Of a stretch of 64,000 bases of DNA, positions 58,654-64,000 are shown in pieces (the first letter of the stretch is position 1; each line of letters starts with the position of its first letter). The stretch lies in NCBI GenBank assembly GCA_016713535.1, contig JADJOY010000010.1:309187-373186 (forward strand), given 5' to 3'. The notes beneath the pieces are model-generated. The model ran no database searches. It saw only the letters and a list, made by a program, of their open reading frames with translations, and was not told the origin of the DNA. The DNA comes from Deltaproteobacteria bacterium. GTDB taxonomy: Bacteria; JADJOY01. The position numbers and the translations under genes are program-made.

Positions 58654-60424
58654 GTGGCCCGAACCCCGCTCTTCGATCGTTTCCGACGCGCCGAACAACT
58701 GCGCCGAGCCTCTCGCCGGACGGGGATTCCGGCGACGGAGCTGGCGGCCCAGCGCAGAGAGCGAGTGCCGATCTCGCGGCGTGGGTTCCTGAAGTCGACC
58801 GCGGTCGCAGGAGTAGCCTCGTTCGCCGCGGCCTGCGGCAACGACCAGGACGCGACGCCCGAGAGCGGGAGCGTCGTCATCGTGGGCGGTGGGATCGCCG
58901 GGCTCCACTGCGCCTACCGGTTACGTCAGGCCGGGCTGAATCCGTACCTGTTCGACGCCCGGTCCCGGCTCGGGGGTCGGGTCCTCACGGACCGCACGAG
59001 TTTTCCGGGCGGTCAGCACGCCGATCTATATGCAACGTCACGATTCGTAGCGACCGGTCTCGGCGTCCCATCGGCTTCGGCGGCGACGAAGCGCCGCCCT
59101 CCAGCCCGTTCGGCGCAAGGGCGATCCAAATCGTGGTGGCCCATTTAGGCGGCGAACGAATCGACAGCAACCACGTCACGATGCTCGACCTGGCGGAGGA
59201 GCTCGACCTCGAGCTCGTCGACTACGACACCGTGGATCCCGCCCTCAGCCGCTTCACGGCGTTCTTCGACGGACGTTTTCTCTCCGAGAGCGAGATCCTG
59301 GACGGCTACGCGCCGATCGGAGATGCGATCGAGGGCGCGCTGTCCACCCTCGAGGATCCCGTCGCCCAGATCTCCTATCGGAATCCGAATGGGGCGGAGC
59401 CGCTCGATGCGCTCTCGATCCGGGGCTGGCTCGATTCGGTCGAGGCCGCGGGTCCGGTCCGCGAGCTGCTTGAGGTGGCCTACGTGGCCGAATTTGGCCT
59501 GGACACCGACGTGAGCAACGCGCTCAACCTGCTCGCCACGATATCGACCGGATCCACGGTGTTCGACCTCTTCGGCGACTCGGATCGGCGCTTCCACGTC
59601 GCGACCGGCACCGACTCCTTCATCAGCCGCCTTTCCGCGCCGCTCGATCCTGCCCGCACGTACGTGGAGCGAGAGCTCGTGGCGATTCGTCGGCTCGACG
59701 ACAGCCGCTACGAGGCGTTCTTCGATGGCGTCGGCGGTACGGTCGCCGCGCGTGCCGACCACGTCGTGCTAGCGCTGCCGTTCAGCGTGCTGCGAGGGGT
59801 GGACCTCCAGATCCCGCTTCCCGCCGTCAAGCGCAGGGCCATCGACGAGCTCGGCTACGGCGCATCGACCAAGCTCGCCTGCGGCTTCGACTCACGCTAC
59901 TGGCAGTCGCTCGGCTCGGACGGCTCGACGTACACGGACCTTGGCTATGCGAGCTCGTGGGACACGAGCCGTCCCCAGGTCGGCGACCCCGGCATCCTGT
60001 CGAGTGCGCGGGGTGGCGCCGCCGCGCTCGCGGCGGAGTCCGGCACCCCGGAGACGGAGAGCGCTCGGTTCCTCGATCAACTCGAAGTGGTCTTCCCCGG
60101 TGCGCGTTCGCGCGCGAACGGAGTCGCGCGACAGTCCGGGTGGAACGCGGACGTGTTCGCCCGAGGGGGGCTGCCGCGTACCGCGTCGGTCAGTACACCA
60201 CCATCGCCGGCGCCGAGATCGAACGGGTCGACCGCCTGCACTTCTGCGGCGAGCACACCAGCCTCGGCTTCCAGCGCACGCTGGAGGGGGCGGCGCTCAC
60301 AGGCGCGATGGCGGCCGACGAGATCGCCGAGGATCTCGGGCTCAAGTCCCGCGCGCGCAGGCTCGTCCCGGCTGCCCGGCGAGTGATGGCACGCGCCCGC
60401 GCCACTCGTCGCGCGAGACCGTGA
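58654..60424 (+). CDS. Tat-exported flavin monoamine-oxidase-family protein (two frame breaks, possible insert)
   Basis: GTG 58654, with GGAGG five bases upstream, starts a product of about 590 residues. A twin-arginine signal (ISRRGFLKSTAVAGVASFAA, followed by Cys) suggests export with FAD bound, perhaps as a lipoprotein. The FAD motif VVIVGGGIAGLHCAYRLRQ and SRLGGRVLTDR follow. Then about 120 bases (59023-59144) interrupt the expected GGQHA-E-LGGERIDSNH order and shift the frame. The oxidase core continues to a second break at about 60170, after which HFCGEHTSLGFQRTLEGA (C-terminal FAD motif) ends at 60424. The chemistry should be amine or C-C oxidation, and the isoprenoid link is inference. 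It is the last gene of the plus arm. Confidence 0.75.
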
Positions 60425-60425
60425 C

Positions 60426-61523
60426 TCAGATCGGGGTGGCGAACTCGCGCTTGTAGATGCGAAGTGCAGCCTGCAGCACCGCAACGAAGACCGGCCCGAA
60501 GACGAGACCCGCCGGGCCCATCGCCGTCGCTCCGCCGAGCAGCGACAGCATCAGCAGCAGCGGGTGGATGTTCACCCGACCGCGCATCAGGAGCGGCTTC
60601 ACCACGTTGTCGGTCTGGGCGATCACCACCAGGCCGAAGATCGTGATACCGAGCGCCCAACCCGAGTGGCCGGTGGCGAGCAGGTAGAGGGCGCCGGTGA
60701 TCCAGACCGCCGCCGCGCCGAGCGCAGGCACGAACGACATCCCGAACGCCACCACCGCCCACAGTCCGGCGGGCTCGAGCGGGGATGCCCAGAAGATCCC
60801 GCCGAGGAGCACGCCGTTGAGGGCGGCGGTCGCCGCGATCGCCACGAAGTTCGCGACGATCATCTCGCGGACCTCCTGCGCGATCGCGAGCTCGTGGGCC
60901 GAGGCGAGCGGCGAGATCACCATCACGAACTCGAAGAGACGCTTGCCCTCCACGAACAGCACGAACACGAACAACAGCCAGACGGTGACGGCGATTCCCA
61001 CGTTTGCGGTGGAGGCGATCGCTTGGGGCGCGAAGCGCGCCAGGGTCGCGCCGACCTGGCTGCCGGCCGAGACCAGTGGTCCCTTGAGGTCGATCTGCGA
61101 GGCGTCGAAGCCGGTCAGGTCGCCAGGCACGAGGTTGTCGAGGCGTACCACCACCTGAGTCACCCAGGTGGTGAGCTGGTCGAGCGCCCCCGAGAGCTGG
61201 CCGTTCTGGAGCTGCTCGACCAGGCCCTGGGAGAAGCGGATCACCTGGGTCAGGATGATGCTGACCAACCCGCCGAGGGGCAGCAGTACGAACGTCGCGA
61301 GCGCGAGCACCGAGAGGCCCGCGGCCAGGTAAGCGCGCCCGCGGCACCGCGCGAGCATCCAGACGTAGATCGGAGAGCACAACACCACGGTGACCGCGGC
61401 GAGGCCGGCGGGCACCCAGAACGCGCGCATCATCTGCGCGAACAGCACCAGCAGCGTTCCCAGGAACACCAGGAACGAGATGCGCTCGCTCTTGCGCCGG
61501 GCCTCGGGAGGCGGGGTGGTCAT
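60426..61523 (-). CDS. AI-2E-family transporter
   Basis: The 365-residue membrane protein (ATG 61523) has eight hydrophobic segments in the pattern of the AI-2E/PerM family, with typical GVLLGGIFWASPLEPAGLWA, FVPALGAAAVWITGALYL and VVKPLLMRGRVNIHPLLLML near the C-terminus. Members export AI-2 or exchange ions or metabolites; the substrate is unclear. Its 3' end is one base from the oxidase stop at 60424, convergent. The next gene upstream encodes HPF/RaiA with a 49-base gap. Confidence 0.87.
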   Translation of the reverse strand: MTTPPPEARRKSERISFLVFLGTLLVLFAQMMRAFWVPAGLAAVTVVLCSPIYVWMLARCRGRAYLAAGLSVLALATFVLLPLGGLVSIILTQVIRFSQGLVEQLQNGQLSGALDQLTTWVTQVVVRLDNLVPGDLTGFDASQIDLKGPLVSAGSQVGATLARFAPQAIASTANVGIAVTVWLLFVFVLFVEGKRLFEFVMVISPLASAHELAIAQEVREMIVANFVAIAATAALNGVLLGGIFWASPLEPAGLWAVVAFGMSFVPALGAAAVWITGALYLLATGHSGWALGITIFGLVVIAQTDNVVKPLLMRGRVNIHPLLLMLSLLGGATAMGPAGLVFGPVFVAVLQAALRIYKREFATPI

Positions 61524-61572
61524 CGATGGCGAGCCCGAGGGGGCACCTCGGGCTCGGTGTGGACTCGGTGGA

Positions 61573-61929
61573 TCAGACCGGGACCTCGGCGTTCTTGATC
61601 GTGGTGCGCTGCTTGCGTGCGAGCTCCTTGAGCTGCCGCTCCATCGCGTTGAACGCGTCGCGGATCGCGACATGGATGTCGGCATGCGCCCCGTGCTCGC
61701 CCGGCTCGCGGTTCACGACGAGCTCGCTGCCGGGAACGCTGACGTCGATCCGGATCTGGAAGACCTTGCGCTCCTTCTGCGAGTGACGGTTGGGGGCCTC
61801 GATCACGACCCGGCAGTTCTGGATCCGTTCGTAGAAGTGAGCGAGCTTCTGCGTGCGCTCCTGCAGCACGGTTTCGATCGCATCCGAGCTCTCGAGCTCG
61901 TGGAACGTGATCTGGAGCGGAATCTCCAT
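61573..61929 (-). CDS. Ribosome hibernation factor, HPF/RaiA short type
   Basis: The 118-residue protein (ATG 61929) has the S30AE/RaiA fold signature: PLQITFHELESSDAIETVLQ, LAHFYERIQNCRVVIEAP, VFQIRIDVSVPGSELVV and DIHVAIRDAFNAMERQLKEL. It lacks the long C-terminal dimerisation domain, so it is a short HPF or YfiA form that binds the 30S subunit in stationary phase and blocks initiation. It probably shares a transcript with the AI-2E permease. Short-form type (HPF versus YfiA) cannot be told. Confidence 0.88.
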   Translation of the reverse strand: MEIPLQITFHELESSDAIETVLQERTQKLAHFYERIQNCRVVIEAPNRHSQKERKVFQIRIDVSVPGSELVVNREPGEHGAHADIHVAIRDAFNAMERQLKELARKQRTTIKNAEVPV

Positions 61930-62065
61930 GGTGATGCCTCGCTGAAGCCGCGGCCGGCACGGGCCCGCGGGCTGAGGGTATCGAACGATATGTCGACAGG
62001 GACGACTGGAGATGGAGCTGGGCCGTCCAGTGGGAGGCGCGGGCTCGAGGTGGACCGGAACACGC

Positions 62066-63211
62066 TCAGGTGGTGCTGCTCGCGGGCGCGGCCGAGAGCA
62101 TGGGGGACATCTCTGCGCCCGGTTTGTCCGGGTAACGCGTGAAGAGCTGCCCCCAGTGGGTCTCGCGGCACCACTTCTCGAAGGTCGGCTTGTCTTTCAT
62201 CGGCCAGCGGTAGTAGTCGTGATACGCCTCGCTGCCGAACACGAAGGCCCACACGAGCGGGGTGTGAAAGAAGAGCTTCTGCGCCCACTTGAGCGGGCCG
62301 AACCACATCAGGTCGCCGACCATGCTTGCGCCGTTGTCGCCCACGACGAAGCCCCAGCTCTCCTTCGAGATGTCGGCGCCGATCACTTCGATCTCGTCGA
62401 ACTTCCCGACCCCGAGTCCGGCCTCGTGGGCGAGGCGGATGTACTCGATCTTCATCGGGTCGAAGCCCATCATCTTGGCGGCGACCGCGTCGATCGCAAC
62501 CTGGTCTTCGGACGCGAGGATGTAGTCCTTGATCACCGGGATCATGGTGCGCGGGCCCGGCCCGTTACCGGCCGTGGTGCCATCCATGACCGCGAACAGC
62601 CCGCTGTGGATCTGTTGCTGGATGGCCAGCAGGTCCACCAGGGTCTTGTGGATCCACGAGTGGGTGTAGTGGCGGTGGTTGTGAAGTAGCCCGCCGAACG
62701 CGTTCTTCATCGCACCGGTAGTCTCGGTGTAGATGTGGCACTTCACCGTCGGCAGGTGGACGATGTTCTTGCCGAAGAAGTAGTCCGGGATTCGAATTCC
62801 GTCAGGGTAGATGCGGTGCAGGACCCGGGTCTCCTTCTCGGGCTTCACCACGACCCACTTCATGTCCTCTTCCTTGAAGTTGAAGAGCACCGGGATCTCG
62901 TACTTCCTGAACAAGGGCACGTACTTGTTGAGGTCCTCGCCCTTGAAGGCGTCTGTCACCACGGTCTTGTTCTGGACACAGGTGAGGTCGCGATAGCCGG
63001 CCGCGCGCAGTGCCAGGATCGTTCCCTCGAGCTGCCAGGGCGTGGTGTTGGCCCCCGGGAACGGAAAGTGCCACGAGATGTTGTCCTTCAGGATGGTGGT
63101 GGCGTCGGGCTTGAGCGCCTGGCGGTAGCCGCCGAGCTCCATCACCTTCTGCGTGTCGTCGAGCACCGACTCGGGCCGCGTCTTGACGACGGCCACGACT
63201 CCCCTGGGCAT
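62066..63211 (-). CDS. DUF362-family protein
   Basis: The 381-residue protein has the DUF362 features KDNISWHFPFPGANTTPWQLE, FFGKNIVHLPTVKCHIYTET, TGAMKNAFGGLLHNHRHYTH and LFAVMDGTTAGNGPGPR, ending with a membrane-proximal tail. This family has no proven enzyme activity; some members carry [4Fe-4S] sites, but no CxxC cluster is visible here. ATG 63211 is followed by GVVAVVKTRPESV. It is common in delta-proteobacteria, which agrees with the proposed lineage. It stands alone between HPF and PPK2. Confidence 0.85.
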   Translation of the reverse strand: MPRGVVAVVKTRPESVLDDTQKVMELGGYRQALKPDATTILKDNISWHFPFPGANTTPWQLEGTILALRAAGYRDLTCVQNKTVVTDAFKGEDLNKYVPLFRKYEIPVLFNFKEEDMKWVVVKPEKETRVLHRIYPDGIRIPDYFFGKNIVHLPTVKCHIYTETTGAMKNAFGGLLHNHRHYTHSWIHKTLVDLLAIQQQIHSGLFAVMDGTTAGNGPGPRTMIPVIKDYILASEDQVAIDAVAAKMMGFDPMKIEYIRLAHEAGLGVGKFDEIEVIGADISKESWGFVVGDNGASMVGDLMWFGPLKWAQKLFFHTPLVWAFVFGSEAYHDYYRWPMKDKPTFEKWCRETHWGQLFTRYPDKPGAEMSPMLSAAPASSTT

Positions 63212-63431
63212 GATCGGATCTCCTCGGTTGAGGCTCGCGCGGGCTCGGGAAGCGCCGGCGTCGAACCGCAGCCGCCGGCGGGTGATCCCTGCCGGCAGCT
63301 TTCAGTTCGAGAATATCGTGCGCGGCACCGGGTGTCTCGGCGCTGGGCCGATCGCCGAAACTGCCGGGCGGCGATCCGGGGACGACCGTGCCAGCGGACC
63401 TAGCGGTGGTGGGTTCGTTCCGGCCCCCGCG

Positions 63432-64000
63432 TCAGTAACGCTCCTTCACGAAGCGCCGACCGGCGATCGAGGCCTGGTCGTCGTAGGCGCCCCTCTTGGA
63501 GCGATTCGGCAGCTTCACCTTCGCCCGGGGGACCTCTCTGTAGGGGATCACGCTCAGCAGGTGGGCGATGGTGTTCAGCCGAGCCCGGGGCTTGTCGTCG
63601 GAGGGGACGATGTACCAGGGCGCGTGCGACGTGTCGGTGGCCTCCAGCATCAAGTCGCGTGCGCGCGAGTACTGGTACCACTTCTCCCGCGACGGCAGAT
63701 CCATGGGGCTCAGCTTCCACTGACGGAGCGGGTCGTCGATGCGTGCCTCGAACCGCTTCTTCTGCTGCTCGTTGCTCACCTCCAGCCAGAACTTCACGAG
63801 GATGATGCCGGCTTCGGCGATGTACTTCTCGATCTCCGGGGCGAGCTCGAGGAATCGATCGTGCTGCTGCTTCGTGCAGAAGCCCATCACATACTCGACG
63901 CCGGCGCGGTTGTACCAGCTGCGGTCGAAGATCACGATCTCGCCCGCGGCCGGGAAGTGCGCCATGTAGCGCTGGATGTACATCTGCGACTTCTCGCGGT
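63432..64000 (-). CDS. ppk2: Polyphosphate kinase 2 (cut by window edge)
   Basis: About 189 residues of the C-terminal part are visible; the 5' end lies beyond 64000. The frame includes REKSQMYIQRYMAHFPAAGE, then IVIFDRSWYNRAGVE (Walker B and lid region of class I PPK2), GFCTKQQHDRFL, KFWLEVSNEQQKKRF and DTSHAPWYIVPSDDK. PPK2 phosphorylates nucleoside di- or monophosphates with polyphosphate. A 220-bp gap separates it from the DUF362 gene. Nothing is missing in the visible motifs, and the N-terminal Walker A is off the window. Confidence 0.93.
   Translation of the reverse strand, partial: REKSQMYIQRYMAHFPAAGEIVIFDRSWYNRAGVEYVMGFCTKQQHDRFLELAPEIEKYIAEAGIILVKFWLEVSNEQQKKRFEARIDDPLRQWKLSPMDLPSREKWYQYSRARDLMLEATDTSHAPWYIVPSDDKPRARLNTIAHLLSVIPYREVPRAKVKLPNRSKRGAYDDQASIAGRRFVKERY

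Overview
The window is a high-GC chromosomal segment, densely packed on both strands. It carries lipoprotein and Tat-type signals, a kinase/pseudocyclase/ATPase/TPR fusion, several radical SAM enzymes and beta-propeller proteins. This suits a Gram-negative delta-proteobacterial lineage such as Myxococcota or a relative; that placement is inference from gene style only. I found no rRNA, tRNA, CRISPR array, insertion sequence or phage gene.

Layout. (1) 0-31.8 kb is an accessory, envelope-centred region. It has SGNH hydrolases, a spermidine-synthase-like membrane protein, four genes for membrane-anchored beta-propellers (8885-10192, 12002-13311, 16894-18012, 20064-21764) and a fragment of a fifth propeller. 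Around them lie a Rieske protein with inverted domain order, a UbiA prenyltransferase, four radical SAM proteins (two B12-type, one resembling COG1964/Tes), a membrane-bound multiheme cytochrome, a CDP-paratose-epimerase-like enzyme, a GT2 glycosyltransferase, an EF-hand protein, a subtilase and a GH36 lipoprotein. Many neighbours share ATGA/GTGA stop-start overlaps, so they are probably co-translated. (2) 31.8-44.3 kb is metabolic: threonine aldolase, a four-gene set for a gamma-glutamylated amine or amino alcohol (aldehyde dehydrogenase, glutamine-synthetase-like ligase, iron alcohol dehydrogenase, PuuD-like hydrolase), APS kinase, a hydroxyacyl-CoA-type SDR and an acyl-CoA dehydrogenase with a palindromic operator-like site. 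(3) 44.4-60.4 kb is the most unusual part. A large kinase/pseudocyclase/AAA/TPR regulator is followed by two divergent gene arms whose start codons are only 32 bp apart. The arms encode a polyprenyl diphosphate synthase, two flavin oxidoreductases, a saccharopine-dehydrogenase-type reductase, an acetoacetate-decarboxylase-like protein, a polyisoprenoid-binding YceI protein, two proteins with a helical N-terminus plus beta-sandwich, a small phasin-like protein and three unrecognised proteins. I read this as a candidate uncharacterised isoprenoid-modifying system. (4) 60.4-64 kb is housekeeping: AI-2E-family permease, HPF/RaiA, a DUF362 protein and a partial PPK2.

Caution. About twenty reading-frame breaks occur, mostly single-base indels in G/C runs inside otherwise intact, conserved genes. 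They look like assembly or sequencing errors rather than decay. I annotated such genes as single units and gave the break positions.
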